64,000 nucleotides of DNA from Algoriphagus sp. TR-M9 (GCF_027594545.1 NZ_CP115160.1:3295001-3359000), one strand, 5' to 3'; positions 19,197-28,567 are shown, numbered from the stretch's first letter. Program-made: numbers and translations. The notes: a model not told the origin generated them from the letters alone.

Positions 19197-19829
19197 TCAA
19201 CTACCTATTTTATCAGGTTCTGCAATTGAAATCGCCATAGGGATTCCTTCTTTTCCTCGATCTTGAAGACTTACTTCTGCGTCATCTTTACCAGACAGAG
19301 CTCTATACTCGTCTGTAGTTAGGTTGACACGCTCAGCATAGATATCGAAGTAGGCTTTCTTTGCCAAATCGAATACTTCAAGATACTTTTCGTAGCTAGT
19401 ACCACGGTTAGTCTTGATAGAAACTACTGCTTCTCCTGGATGATCCGAGGATTCCGGATCTCTTTTAGCCAAAGCCTTTAGAGATGACGGCAAGCCATTG
19501 TATAGGGCTGTAGCCTCTTCATTAGGAGCACCGAAGTTCAAAATAAACGCCTTCACATCCTCATCTAGTCCTTCAGAATTATCTCTGAACTCATCTTCCA
19601 CCAAAAGCTGATCGTTTGCATTGATCAGAATGTTAAAGATATTTCTAGCGTTCAGGTCAATCTCCGGAGGAGGATTGTTCGGGTCTAGCTTCGGAGGAAG
19701 GATATTTAAAATACCCTTATCCGATGCGATCGTAGTGGTGACGAGAAAGAAGATCAGCAGCAGGAAAGCAATATCTGCCATAGAGCCTGCATTGACCTCC
19801 GTACTCATTCTATTTTTCTTTCTGGCCAT
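19197..19829 (-). CDS. ExbD/TolR-family protein with enlarged periplasmic domain
   Basis: The 210-residue protein starts MARKKNRMSTEVNAGSMADIAFLLLIFFLVTTTI, with the membrane helix at about 17-34 and the essential aspartate in ADIAF. The periplasmic part is about 60 residues longer than in usual ExbD proteins and contains an inserted region (about 85-130, acidic with EDVKAFILNFGAPNEEATALYNGLP). Two different ExbD proteins in one operon are common in Bacteroidota and suggest a heteromeric complex. It follows the 109-residue membrane protein by one base. Confidence 0.88.
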   Translation of the reverse strand: MARKKNRMSTEVNAGSMADIAFLLLIFFLVTTTIASDKGILNILPPKLDPNNPPPEIDLNARNIFNILINANDQLLVEDEFRDNSEGLDEDVKAFILNFGAPNEEATALYNGLPSSLKALAKRDPESSDHPGEAVVSIKTNRGTSYEKYLEVFDLAKKAYFDIYAERVNLTTDEYRALSGKDDAEVSLQDRGKEGIPMAISIAEPDKIGS

Positions 19830-19830
19830 A

Positions 19831-20160
19831 TTACTTTATCGCTTTATTCAATTCTGTAAATACAATGCTAACTAAAGCAAAGATTGCAAGAATGTATGTG
19901 GTGATAAGCATTCCGCCAACTAGCTGAGATCCGGCAGGAGTCAGGTTGAAAGGGTCTGCTTCGAATTTCGGAAGTACTTCATTGCTGGAGATAGAGTATG
20001 CAATAAAGAACAATATTACTATCCCGACGATCCCTACAACGGTTTTCAGTAAGCTTTTTGGGTTATCCAATGACTTGATTAAAGGCATTAGAATCGCCAC
20101 AACTGCTCCTAGACCGATCAGGACGTAACTTCCGTATAATAAGATGTCATAAGTATCCAT
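19831..20160 (-). CDS. Conserved small membrane protein of the ExbB/ExbD operon
   Basis: The 109-residue product has three predicted membrane helices (about 8-26, 39-60 and 80-103) and a short periplasmic or cytoplasmic loop NEVLPKFEADPFNLTPAGS. No catalytic motif and no named family was recognised. Its position between exbB and the first exbD, with a one-base gap to the latter, suggests it is a subunit or assembly factor of the proton channel. That role is inferred from context only. Confidence 0.7.
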   Translation of the reverse strand: MDTYDILLYGSYVLIGLGAVVAILMPLIKSLDNPKSLLKTVVGIVGIVILFFIAYSISSNEVLPKFEADPFNLTPAGSQLVGGMLITTYILAIFALVSIVFTELNKAIK

Positions 20161-20217
20161 AATGTAGCTTTTCTTTGGGGTTAACTAGTTTATTTAAGTT
20201 TCAACAAATCTGACGGA

Positions 20218-21021
20218 TTACTTACCAGTCAATTTGTGCTTAACCAAGATGTCAACCAAAGAGATGGAAGCATCTTCCATATCGTTAACCAAAGAATCGA
20301 TTTTAGCTACACAGTAGTTGTAGAACAACTGAAGGATAATCGCTACGATCAAACCAGCTACAGTGGTCAAAAGGGCGATTTTAATACCACCTGCTACTAG
20401 GGATGGAGAGATATCACCAGCTGCTTCGATAGAGTCGAATGCACCAATCATACCGATTACCGTACCCATGAAACCCAACATTGGAGCAAGTGAAATGAAT
20501 AGGGAGATCCATACTAGACCTTTTTCCAATCTACCCATTTCTACAGATCCGTAGGCAATGATAGATTTTTCCACCATTTCGATACCCTCAGAGTATCTCA
20601 TCAAACCTTGAGTAAAGATAGAAGCTACTGGGCCTTTTGTGCTTTTAGTAACATCCTTAGCGGCTTCAACTCCGCCAGACGCCAATGCATCTTCTACTTT
20701 GATCAATAATTTTTTGGTGTTTGTAGTAGCCAAGTTCAATGTGATGATTCTTTCCAATGCTACTGCTAGACCCAAGATCAAACAGATCAATACCGGAGTC
20801 ATGTAGATTGGATCACCTTCAATAAACTTCTCTTTTACTACTTGGTGGAAGCTTTGCTCCTCTGCGACGATCTCATCATCTACAATGGCGGGAGATGCAG
20901 CAGGCTCAACTGCTACTGGGGTTGTTTCTTCTTGTGCTGCAGAATCTGCCTCTTGTGCGTTAGTGATAACAGGAGCGAAAAGGATGCCTGCGAGCATGAA
21001 CAAAGCGATTAACTTTCTCAT
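20218..21021 (-). CDS. MotA/TolQ/ExbB-family proton channel protein
   Basis: The 267-residue product starts with a cleavable-looking signal peptide (MRKLIALFMLAGILFAPVITNAQ) and an acidic, alanine-rich linker to about residue 60, then an ExbB core. The three expected helices are seen at about 75-95, 160-185 (WISLFISLAPMLGFMGTVIGMIGAF) and 205-230 (GGIKIALLTTVAGLIVAIILQLFYNY). The GTVIGMIGAF segment is the family signature. It forms the inner-membrane proton channel with ExbD. The extra N-terminal signal and linker are unusual relative to E. coli ExbB but recur in Bacteroidota. First gene of the operon. Confidence 0.92.
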   Translation of the reverse strand: MRKLIALFMLAGILFAPVITNAQEADSAAQEETTPVAVEPAASPAIVDDEIVAEEQSFHQVVKEKFIEGDPIYMTPVLICLILGLAVALERIITLNLATTNTKKLLIKVEDALASGGVEAAKDVTKSTKGPVASIFTQGLMRYSEGIEMVEKSIIAYGSVEMGRLEKGLVWISLFISLAPMLGFMGTVIGMIGAFDSIEAAGDISPSLVAGGIKIALLTTVAGLIVAIILQLFYNYCVAKIDSLVNDMEDASISLVDILVKHKLTGK

Positions 21022-21612
21022 AATGTGATTTTTAAATAGACTTTTGATAAAGGTTAAATGGTTTCTACACTAAAATCGAGTTTTAAAGTTATCATTTTTT
21101 AAATTCAAAAAACAATGGACTCTTTTAGATTTTTGTGAAAAATCAGGCTTAATTCTCAAGATTAAACAAGTTTTTACACAAGCGGACGTTATTCCTTTTA
21201 CTCGAATCAAGTCCTAAATCTTCCAAACTCGCCGGTAAGGTTCTTATTTTTTCGCAGAATCAAAAATAAAATCTGATCAGAGAAGGAACCTTTTTTGTAA
21301 AATCTCAGAATTACCTGATTAATTGGATTTTAAATCTACGCCTAATTTCGCTATTCTTCTCTAAAGTCGCACTTTTAGTACATAACCGAAAGTTTTCACT
21401 GTTAAATTGCTTTAATTCTGGAATTAAATCCCAAAGCATTTCTATAGGCTTTTGATACCGCACCTATCATCGCTCAGAAAAAACGCTTTTGCTTCCCTGC
21501 TTCAATCAGAATACCACCCTGAAGTTATTTTTCAACTTCCATTGGTACTTTGTCTAAAAACAGGTAAGCACGGGATGGAATATCCATAGTCTTAGTATTT
21601 CTTATTTGATTA
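21022..21612 (+). other. AT-rich intergenic region between divergent exbB and sialidase-like genes
   Basis: About 590 bases with no ORF of coding character. It must hold promoters for the exbB operon (minus) and the sialidase-like operon (plus). No exact TAnnTTTG element at a suitable place was found on either strand, and no RNA fold was recognised. Confidence 0.4.
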
Positions 21613-22635
21613 TTGGCGCATTTACCTTTTTTGCTTATGCTATTTGTTTGGTTAATTATCCATGTCATCAGCTTAGTAAGCTCAGCTGAAAAACCCGATG
21701 TGAAAATCATCAGTTCGGGATTTATCTACGAATCTGCTCCATTTCCAGAGTGCCATGCCTCCACGCTGGTGCAAACAGACCGGGGAATTTTGGCCTCTTG
21801 GTTTGGAGGCACCCACGAAAGACATCCGGATGTAAGTATTTATACCGCTCTATTATCCCAGGGAAAATGGAGCAGCCCGGTCAAGGTGGCAGATGGAGTG
21901 GTCAATAATGACCTGAGGTATCCCACTTGGAATCCTGTACTGTACAAAAAAGATGATGGGACAATCATATTGTATTATAAAGTGGGCCCTACCCCCAGGG
22001 ACTGGTGGGGAGTCTATAAAACCTCCCATGACCAGGGTAAAACCTGGTCAAAAGAAATAAAAATCCCAGATGGGCTTTTGGGCCCGATCAAAAACAAACC
22101 GGTTCGACTGGCCGACGGCAGTATTTTTAGCCCAAGCAGCATAGAAACCAATGACAAATGGACCATCCATGCAGAGACCAGCACGCAAAACCTAACAGAC
22201 TGGAAAAAAATCCCGATTGAAAACGGCTCATTTAACGCCATACAACCCACAGTACTGCATCATCCAAATGGAAAACTACAAATGCTCTGCCGTACTCAAG
22301 AAGGAAAAATAGGTGTTACCTGGTCAGAGGATCAGGGTAAATCCTGGAGCCCTGTAGTGGCCAGCAATCTGGTGAACAACAATTCAGGGATCGACGGAGT
22401 CACGCTGAACAATGGCTATCACCTACTCGTGTGCAATCCGATCAAAAAAGGGCGTAACAAACTGGTGCTGCTGGGCTCCGAAGATGGGATTAACTGGGAA
22501 GAACTTATTGTACTTGAAGACGAAAAAAAAGGTGAATTCAGCTATCCTGCCATTATTCAAGCTGCTGACGAAACAGTTCATATTTCTTATACTTATAATC
22601 GAGTTAAGGTAAAACATGTAGCCTTAGCAATCTGA
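21613..22635 (+). CDS. Sialidase-like BNR/Asp-box repeat protein, secreted
   Basis: The 340-residue product starts with TTG at 21613, the first start after an in-frame TGA; residues 1-25 form a signal peptide (LPFLLMLFVWLIIHVISLVSSA). The fold is a six-bladed sialidase-like propeller: Asp-boxes are visible as SHDQGKTW (about 137-144), SEDQGKSW (about 237-244) and SEDGINW (about 289-295). The region PFPECHASTLVQTDRGILASWFGGTHERHPDVSIY, read in parts, is typical of the BNR_2 exo-sialidase-like family found with sugar-acid catabolism. Actual substrate specificity is unproven. It is the first gene of a three-gene operon with a lyase (23-base gap) and a sodium symporter. Confidence 0.8.
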   Translation: MAHLPFLLMLFVWLIIHVISLVSSAEKPDVKIISSGFIYESAPFPECHASTLVQTDRGILASWFGGTHERHPDVSIYTALLSQGKWSSPVKVADGVVNNDLRYPTWNPVLYKKDDGTIILYYKVGPTPRDWWGVYKTSHDQGKTWSKEIKIPDGLLGPIKNKPVRLADGSIFSPSSIETNDKWTIHAETSTQNLTDWKKIPIENGSFNAIQPTVLHHPNGKLQMLCRTQEGKIGVTWSEDQGKSWSPVVASNLVNNNSGIDGVTLNNGYHLLVCNPIKKGRNKLVLLGSEDGINWEELIVLEDEKKGEFSYPAIIQAADETVHISYTYNRVKVKHVALAI

Positions 22636-22658
22636 CACAACCATTCAAACCCTTACTA

Positions 22659-23600
22659 ATGAATCTCAGCAAACCACTTCAGGGCATTATCCCTCCTTTA
22701 ATTACACCGCTTCATGAGGACTTCACGCTGGATTACCCGAGCTTCTTTAATATTCTGGAACATACCGTAGCAGGTGGAGTTCATGGGGTTTTTATCCTGG
22801 GCACCACCGGAGAATTTTCAAGTTTGAGTACAGAGGTGAAAAACGAAGTAATCTCCCTTACCTGCGGCAAAATCAACAAGCGCATTCCGGTTCTGGTAGG
22901 AATTACAGATTGCTCTTTTAACCAAAGTCTAAGTTATGCCGCCAAAGCAGCAGATTGCGGGGCCCAGGCGGTAGTAGCTGCACCTCCTTTTTATATGCGA
23001 TTGGATCAGGTAGAGTTGATCAACTATTATGAGAAGCTGGCAGATCAGGTTGAGCTACCCTTAATGCTATATAATATCCCCTCCCACGCCCGGATCAGCA
23101 TTGCCCCAGAAAGTGTAAAGATCCTTTCCGAACATCCAAATATTATCGGCATCAAAGACAGTTCTAATGATTTGGAATATTTCAATCGCTTATGCAGGAT
23201 TTTTGAGGATACTAATGAATTTTCTTTGCTGATAGGCCCTGAAGAGAAAATGGTTGAAAGCATAAACATGGGGGGCCACGGCTGTGTCGCCGGTGGGGCT
23301 AATCTTTTCCCAAAACTCTATGTTAAATTATACGAGGCCATCAAAAAAACTGATTCCGAAGCAATCGAGACATTACAGGCGAATGTACTTTTCCTAAGTC
23401 AAAATCTGTACAGTCATGTCGATTATCAATCCGCCTACCTAAAAGGTCTGAAAGCGGCCATGTCCTTTGAGGGGCATTGCAAAGGTATTTTGGCACTACC
23501 GCTTTATGCCTACTCAGAAGGTGAAAAAGCTACGCTTAAGAAAAAATATGAAGTCGTGGAGGCTAGAGTCAACTCCTACTTAAAGGAGAAAAAACTTTAA
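22659..23600 (+). CDS. Dihydrodipicolinate synthase / N-acetylneuraminate lyase family protein
   Basis: The 313-residue TIM barrel belongs to the class I pyruvate-dependent aldolases. GTTGEFSSLS (about 49-58) is the family signature, Tyr138 in LYNIP and the Schiff-base Lys166 in GIKDSS are present. The arginine that in true DapA follows the YNVPS motif is replaced (PSHARIS), so a role in lysine synthesis is unlikely. With a sialidase-like gene before it and a solute symporter after it, cleavage of a sialic acid or another 2-keto sugar acid is the best inference. The gap to the symporter gene is three bases. Confidence 0.85.
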   Translation: MNLSKPLQGIIPPLITPLHEDFTLDYPSFFNILEHTVAGGVHGVFILGTTGEFSSLSTEVKNEVISLTCGKINKRIPVLVGITDCSFNQSLSYAAKAADCGAQAVVAAPPFYMRLDQVELINYYEKLADQVELPLMLYNIPSHARISIAPESVKILSEHPNIIGIKDSSNDLEYFNRLCRIFEDTNEFSLLIGPEEKMVESINMGGHGCVAGGANLFPKLYVKLYEAIKKTDSEAIETLQANVLFLSQNLYSHVDYQSAYLKGLKAAMSFEGHCKGILALPLYAYSEGEKATLKKKYEVVEARVNSYLKEKKL

Positions 23601-23603
23601 CCA

Positions 23604-25097
23604 ATGGATCTTCCAGTTCTCGATTTAGTCATATTCCTTTTATACATGCTGGCCATAGTGGGGTTTGGGGTTTCATTTTCCTTTCGGAAGAGATCGGTTG
23701 CAGACTATACCCGAGGCGGAGGTAAAATCCCTTCTTGGGCCATTGGGATGTCGATCTTTGCAACTTTCGTCAGTAGCATCAGTTTCTTGGCTCTTCCGGG
23801 CAATGCCTACCTGAGTAATTGGAACGGCTTCGTCTTCAGTCTCTCCATCCCTCTTGCAGCTCTGGTTGCTGTCCGGTTTTTTGTCCCACTTTACCGCAGA
23901 CTCAATAGCGAATCTGCGTATTTCTATTTGGAAGAGCGGTTTGGGCCTTGGGCCAGGACCTATGCTTCTGCTTGCTATCTTTTCACACAACTCGCCCGAA
24001 TGGGTGCGATCATGTACCTGCTTGCTTTGCCGATGAATGCGCTTTTCGGCTGGAGCATTTCTTTGATTATTATAGTCACTGGGATCAGTGTCATGATCTA
24101 TGCCATGCTAGGCGGAATAGAAGCAGTGATCTGGACAGATGCTATTCAGGGAATAGTGCTGATCGGCGGTGCTTTGGCCTGTCTGGGTGTGCTTGTTTTC
24201 TCGATGCCCGGGGGATTGGGTCAGATCGTAGAAATAGCCTACCAAGATGACAAACTCGGCTTGGGGAGTTTCGATTTAGATTTTACCACATCCACCTTTT
24301 GGATGATTTTGGTTTATGGGCTTTTCATCAATCTGCAAAACTTCGGTGTGGATCAAAGTTATGTGCAGCGCTACCTCAGTGCAAAAACGGAAAGAGAAGC
24401 CATCAAATCCACCTGGCTAGGAAGCATGCTTTATATCCCGGTATCACTGCTTTTCTTCATGATAGGCACAGCCTTGTACGCCTACTACCAAGTGCATCCA
24501 GAACTACTGCCAAGCGAGCTTCAAGCCATCAATAGCGCAGATAAAATTTTCCCATATTTCATAGTCACTGGCTTACCAAGCGGGATCACCGGACTCCTGA
24601 TCGCGGCTATTTTTGCAGCGGGCATGAGTACTGTATCCACCAGTGTGAATAGCTCAGCAACAGTCCTACTCTCTGATCATTATAAAAAATACATCAACAA
24701 ATCGCCTTCGGCAAAGCAAGAGATGAATGTACTTTTAGTTTCATCTTTGTTTACGGGACTGATGAGCATAGCTGTAGGGCTGGCATTCAATGGGGTGGCA
24801 AGTGCACTGGATGCCTGGTGGGCTTTAGCATCTATATTTTCCGGTGGTATTTTAGGCTTGTTCCTTTTAGGCTTTATCGTGAAGAGCACCAGGAGCAAAC
24901 AGGCTTCAATTTCGGTCTTTGTAGGGGTAATACTAATCGCATGGATGAGTTTGGGCTCATATATTTTTGCTGCTGACTCTCCCCTCATCAACCCGCTTCA
25001 TACCAATATGACTATTGTACTTGGGACATTAGCTATTTTTATCACCGGTTTTTTATTGACTGTCCTGGTCAAGGATCCTTCAAAAACGAAACCATAA
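23604..25097 (+). CDS. Sodium:solute symporter (SSS family)
   Basis: The 497-residue inner-membrane protein has about thirteen helices. SFRKRSVADYTRGGGKIPSWAIGMSIFATFVSSISFLALPGNAY, read in parts, contains the N-terminal SSS signature and the sodium-site region; AAIFAAGMSTVSTSVNSSATVLLSDHY (about 335-360) is the second signature (helix 8 region). Family members include transporters of sialic acid, sugars and carboxylates. The operon with a sialidase-like protein and a NanA-type lyase suggests import of the sugar acid released outside. It ends the three-gene unit. Confidence 0.9.
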   Translation: MDLPVLDLVIFLLYMLAIVGFGVSFSFRKRSVADYTRGGGKIPSWAIGMSIFATFVSSISFLALPGNAYLSNWNGFVFSLSIPLAALVAVRFFVPLYRRLNSESAYFYLEERFGPWARTYASACYLFTQLARMGAIMYLLALPMNALFGWSISLIIIVTGISVMIYAMLGGIEAVIWTDAIQGIVLIGGALACLGVLVFSMPGGLGQIVEIAYQDDKLGLGSFDLDFTTSTFWMILVYGLFINLQNFGVDQSYVQRYLSAKTEREAIKSTWLGSMLYIPVSLLFFMIGTALYAYYQVHPELLPSELQAINSADKIFPYFIVTGLPSGITGLLIAAIFAAGMSTVSTSVNSSATVLLSDHYKKYINKSPSAKQEMNVLLVSSLFTGLMSIAVGLAFNGVASALDAWWALASIFSGGILGLFLLGFIVKSTRSKQASISVFVGVILIAWMSLGSYIFAADSPLINPLHTNMTIVLGTLAIFITGFLLTVLVKDPSKTKP

Positions 25098-25128
25098 AAA
25101 CAACTTGAATGACACCCTAAATAGAAAA

Positions 25129-25236
25129 GGCTGTCTCAAAAGTATCGCTTGGCACATTATGCGAAATCAAAATGTAGCCTAAAATACAGGAAAAGGCCTC
25201 GTACTCCGCCCCTGCAGATACTGAGAAACCTTTTGG
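25129..25236. repeat. Degenerate copy of the palindromic element at 33228
   Basis: CTGTCTCAAAAGTATCG at 25131 is identical to the left end of the 33228 element. Further matches in the same order include AGCCTAA, TACAGGAA and ACTCCGC. The right end (about 25212-25236) has decayed and no longer pairs well with the left end. It lies in the 266-base gap between the symporter gene and the Gfo/Idh gene. Confidence 0.65.
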
Positions 25237-25363
25237 ACCAGCCTCAATATTTTTTCCGTCCATCACAAGTTGATGTACTTTCCTAATTCTTCACTTTAAA
25301 TTAACTCCATCGATAGATATTAATCCCTAATTTGGGAGACATTAAACCTCAAAGCATACAGTT

Positions 25364-26824
25364 ATGAAACAACCCAAGAAGCCAAGCTCGGATCAGTCAC
25401 GCCGGGATTTTATCAAAAATGCTGCAATAGCATCCTCCTTTATGATTGTTCCGAGGAATGTGCTGGGCGGCGTTGGTTTTATCTCCCCAAGTGACCAGTT
25501 GAATCTAGCGGCAATTGGTGCCGGTGGCAAAGGCGCCAGCGATATTAGAAATGCATCAGTCAAAGGCAGAGAGCGCGTAGTAGCACTCTGTGATGTGGAT
25601 TTTTCTGGCTCTGCCAAAGCTTCCGTAGAAGCTTTCCCGAAGGCAAAATTATATGCAGACTATCGGGAAATGCTGGACAAAGAGACGGACATTGACGCAT
25701 TGACCATTTCCACTCCGGATCACGTCCATGGTCCAGCTGCCAAATATGCCATGGATCGCGGTAAGCACGTCTATGTGCAAAAACCCATGACCCACAATAT
25801 CAAAGAAGCCAGAATGCTGACTGAATTGGCTAGAAGCCAAAAGGTAGTCACTCAGATGGGCAACCAAGGCGGCTCCAATGACTTGCTCAATATGGTGCAA
25901 AAATGGATCGACGATGATAAAATCGGGAAAATACACAAGGTAGAAGTCTGGACCAATCGGCCGGTTTGGCCACAGGGCGGCGCCTTTCCTTCACCAAAAC
26001 CGAGCGCTAAACCTGAAGCCTTGGACTGGGATCTTTGGCTGGGCCCATCTCCGGAAATCCCATATACCCCAGGACTTCATCCTTTCAGCTGGAGAGGCTG
26101 GTGGAACTATGGCACAGGGGCACTGGGCGATGTAGGATGCCACCTGATTGATATTCCTTTCCGAACGCTGGGACTACACTATCCCAAAGACGCTGAATGC
26201 AGTGTAGGCTCCGTTTACAGCGGCATGTGGACTCCAGACTATCATCCTGATGGATGTCCTGCCTCATCGTTTATCACCCTGCATTTTGATGAGACTGCCA
26301 AAAGCAAATCTCCTATAGAAATGACCTGGATGGACGGTGGCATCAAACCTGCGCACCCGGATATCATTCCGGCAGACCAGGAAATAGGCGGCGGTGCTAA
26401 CGGCGTTTTGATCATTGGTGAAAAAGGAATCATCTCTACCAACATCAATGACTCCTCTCCGCTGATGCCAAAGCTTTACCTTAATGACGGCACCACAGAA
26501 TTCGGACCAGAGACTGAACCAAACATAGAACCAGAATATGGGCACCAAAGAAAATGGGTGGATGCTTGTAAAGCAGGATTTGGAAGCCAAGAGCATAAAG
26601 GCCTCACCTCCTCTTTCGACTATGCTGGGCCAATGACTGAAACCGTACTAATGGGTAACCTGGCCATCCGAAGCTACCTGCTCAGAAGAGAAAATAGCAA
26701 AGGGCAACCTGAATTTTACGGACGTAAAAAATTACTTTGGGATGGTGACAATCTCCGGATCACCAACCTGGAAGATGCCAATCAATTTGTAGGAAGAACC
26801 TACAGAGAAGGTTTCGGGATGTAA
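25364..26824 (+). CDS. Secreted Gfo/Idh/MocA-family oxidoreductase with Tat signal
   Basis: The 486-residue product opens with a twin-arginine signal, SRRDFIKNAAIASSFMIVP (about 12-30), so it is probably exported folded with its nicotinamide cofactor. The Rossmann fold follows (LAAIGAGGKGASDIRNA, about 48-64). Lys140 lies in VQKPMTHN, the family EKP position, where this exported subgroup commonly has QKP. The C-terminal alpha/beta domain includes WWNYGTGALGDVGCHLID. Substrate is unknown; such enzymes oxidise or rearrange sugars, some glycosides. It follows the sugar-acid operon in the same orientation with a 266-base gap and ends in a strong terminator. Confidence 0.88.
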   Translation: MKQPKKPSSDQSRRDFIKNAAIASSFMIVPRNVLGGVGFISPSDQLNLAAIGAGGKGASDIRNASVKGRERVVALCDVDFSGSAKASVEAFPKAKLYADYREMLDKETDIDALTISTPDHVHGPAAKYAMDRGKHVYVQKPMTHNIKEARMLTELARSQKVVTQMGNQGGSNDLLNMVQKWIDDDKIGKIHKVEVWTNRPVWPQGGAFPSPKPSAKPEALDWDLWLGPSPEIPYTPGLHPFSWRGWWNYGTGALGDVGCHLIDIPFRTLGLHYPKDAECSVGSVYSGMWTPDYHPDGCPASSFITLHFDETAKSKSPIEMTWMDGGIKPAHPDIIPADQEIGGGANGVLIIGEKGIISTNINDSSPLMPKLYLNDGTTEFGPETEPNIEPEYGHQRKWVDACKAGFGSQEHKGLTSSFDYAGPMTETVLMGNLAIRSYLLRRENSKGQPEFYGRKKLLWDGDNLRITNLEDANQFVGRTYREGFGM

Positions 26825-26844
26825 TTCCCCGGCACAAAAACCCC

Positions 26845-26880
26845 AAAGCGGCAGCCTGATTAAGTTGCCGCTTTTTAGTT
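26845..26880 (+). terminator. Terminator after the Tat-exported oxidoreductase gene
   Basis: Perfect nine-base stem AAAGCGGCA (26845-26853) and TGCCGCTTT (26866-26874) followed by TTAGTTTTTAG. Confidence 0.8.
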
Positions 26881-26991
26881 TTTAGCCAAAAAACATCTGT
26901 CTGGTAAACTTTTCAATTATTTCATTTAGACAAATTATTGTTAAATTAAGCTAGTATTGAATTATTAGCGCAGCTCCAAAACTTTTCAGTC

Positions 26992-27501
26992 ATGCTCAAA
27001 AAAATAGGATTAGCTCTTTTAGTCGTCCTCATTGCTATTCAGTTTATCCCTTATGAGACCAATGAAAGCAATGACAACCAACATCACATTTCCCAAAGTT
27101 ATGACATGCCCGATAACATCAGCGTACTGCTGGACAATGCATGCTATAACTGCCACAGCAACAAAAGCGAGTATCCATGGTATGCACATCTGGAACCCAT
27201 AGGGCTCTGGCTGAATAGTCACATCACGGATGGCAAAAGAAGCTTGAATTTTTCTGAATTCACCAATAGACCCTTAGCCTATCAAAACCACAAACTGGAT
27301 GAAACCATTGAACTGGTAGAAAGTAAAGAAATGCCACTGGAGTCTTATACCTATTTCGGGCTACATCCGGAAGGCGACCTTACGGAGAGCCAAAGAAATG
27401 AGATCATCGAATGGGCAAAAGCACAGATGGACTACCTCAAAGCCACTTATCCGGCAGACAGTCTAGTAATGAAAAGGAGGGGACCGCCGCCAGGACAGTA
27501 A
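26992..27501 (+). CDS. Haem-binding domain (Haem_bd) protein
   Basis: The 169-residue product has one N-terminal hydrophobic helix (about 5-19), acting as signal or anchor, and one c-type haem motif CYNCH (Cys51, Cys54, His55). It is followed by SNKSEYPWYAHLEPIGLWLNSHITDGKRSLNFSEF, read in parts, which is diagnostic of the Haem_bd family of periplasmic proteins in Bacteroidota. A Pro-rich basic tail (MKRRGPPPGQ) ends it. Its electron partners are unknown. It stands between two oxidoreductase genes in the same orientation. Confidence 0.85.
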   Translation: MLKKIGLALLVVLIAIQFIPYETNESNDNQHHISQSYDMPDNISVLLDNACYNCHSNKSEYPWYAHLEPIGLWLNSHITDGKRSLNFSEFTNRPLAYQNHKLDETIELVESKEMPLESYTYFGLHPEGDLTESQRNEIIEWAKAQMDYLKATYPADSLVMKRRGPPPGQ

Positions 27502-27565
27502 AAGCTCTCCGATTTTTTCAATTCTACATGGGATTACTTTCGTGCATATCCGCTATTTTTAGCAG

Positions 27566-28567
27566 ATGAGCAAAATCCAAGATAACGAAGTTCGATGGGG
27601 AATTTTAGGAGTAGGCAATGTCTGCGAAGTAAAATCCGCCCCGGCCATGAATCTGATCCCCCATAGCAAAATCGAAGCAGTAATGCGCCGCTCGGAAGAT
27701 AAGGTGAAAGACTATGCTAATCGGCACGGCATATCAAAATGGTACACCTCCGCCAAATCCCTAATCAATGATCCCCAGGTCAACGCAATCTACATTGCCA
27801 CTCCACCAAAGGCTCATTTGCAGCTCGCCAAAATGTCCGCAAGTGCAGGGAAACCTGTATATGTGGAAAAACCCATGGCCCGCACCCATTCAGAATGCTT
27901 GGAAATGATAGATGCCTGTGAGCAGGCTGGTGTACCGTTATATGTCGCTTATTACCGCCGGGAACTTCCACATTTTCTCAAAATCAAAGAATTGATAGAT
28001 ACGGGTGCGCTGGGAGAAATCAGGACCGTCCACATTAACCTCAAGCAAAAACTGGATGCTTCGCTGATCACCAAAGTAGAGACCAACTGGCGCGTAGACC
28101 CTGAACTGGCTGGCGGAGGATATTTCTTTGATTTAGCATCACATCAATTGGACTTAATGGATTTTTTCTTTGGGAAAATCACCCATGCCAACGGCTTTTC
28201 TTCGAATCAGGCCCATACCTACGAAGCTGAAGACATCGTAACTGGAAGCTTTGTTTTTGAAACCGGTGTACTCGGATCCGGAAACTGGTGCTTCACCACT
28301 TCGGAAAAAGCTGAAATCGACGAAACCATCATTTACGGAAGCAAAGCTACAGTTCGATTTGAAACTTTTGGGAAAGGAGAGTTTACCCTGGAATCTGACG
28401 GAAAAGGAAAAGAAATATTCTCATTTGACTTACCAAAGCACATCCAGCAGCCTTTGATCAAAACCATAGTTGAGGATCTTTTAGGCTCAGGTTTTTGCAA
28501 TAGTACAGGAAACAGCGGAGCCAGAGCAAACTGGGTAATGGATCAATTGGTCAAGGAGAGCGTTTGA
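27566..28567 (+). CDS. Gfo/Idh/MocA-family oxidoreductase, cytoplasmic
   Basis: The 333-residue product has no signal. The Rossmann motif WGILGVGNVCEVKSAPA lies at about 11-27 and the family EKP motif at YVEKPMARTHSE, with Lys102. The C-terminal domain contains WRVDPELAGGGYFFDLASHQLDLMDFFFG, whose histidine (ASHQLD) is a usual catalytic candidate. It probably oxidises a sugar or inositol-like substrate with NAD(P). It differs from the 25364 enzyme in lacking export and in a shorter C-terminal part. The gap to the haem protein gene is 64 bases. Confidence 0.88.
   Translation: MSKIQDNEVRWGILGVGNVCEVKSAPAMNLIPHSKIEAVMRRSEDKVKDYANRHGISKWYTSAKSLINDPQVNAIYIATPPKAHLQLAKMSASAGKPVYVEKPMARTHSECLEMIDACEQAGVPLYVAYYRRELPHFLKIKELIDTGALGEIRTVHINLKQKLDASLITKVETNWRVDPELAGGGYFFDLASHQLDLMDFFFGKITHANGFSSNQAHTYEAEDIVTGSFVFETGVLGSGNWCFTTSEKAEIDETIIYGSKATVRFETFGKGEFTLESDGKGKEIFSFDLPKHIQQPLIKTIVEDLLGSGFCNSTGNSGARANWVMDQLVKESV

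Noticed and set aside
22659..23600. DapA of lysine biosynthesis
   Set aside because: The substrate-binding arginine after the YNVPS motif is missing and the operon partners are a sialidase-like protein and a solute symporter.
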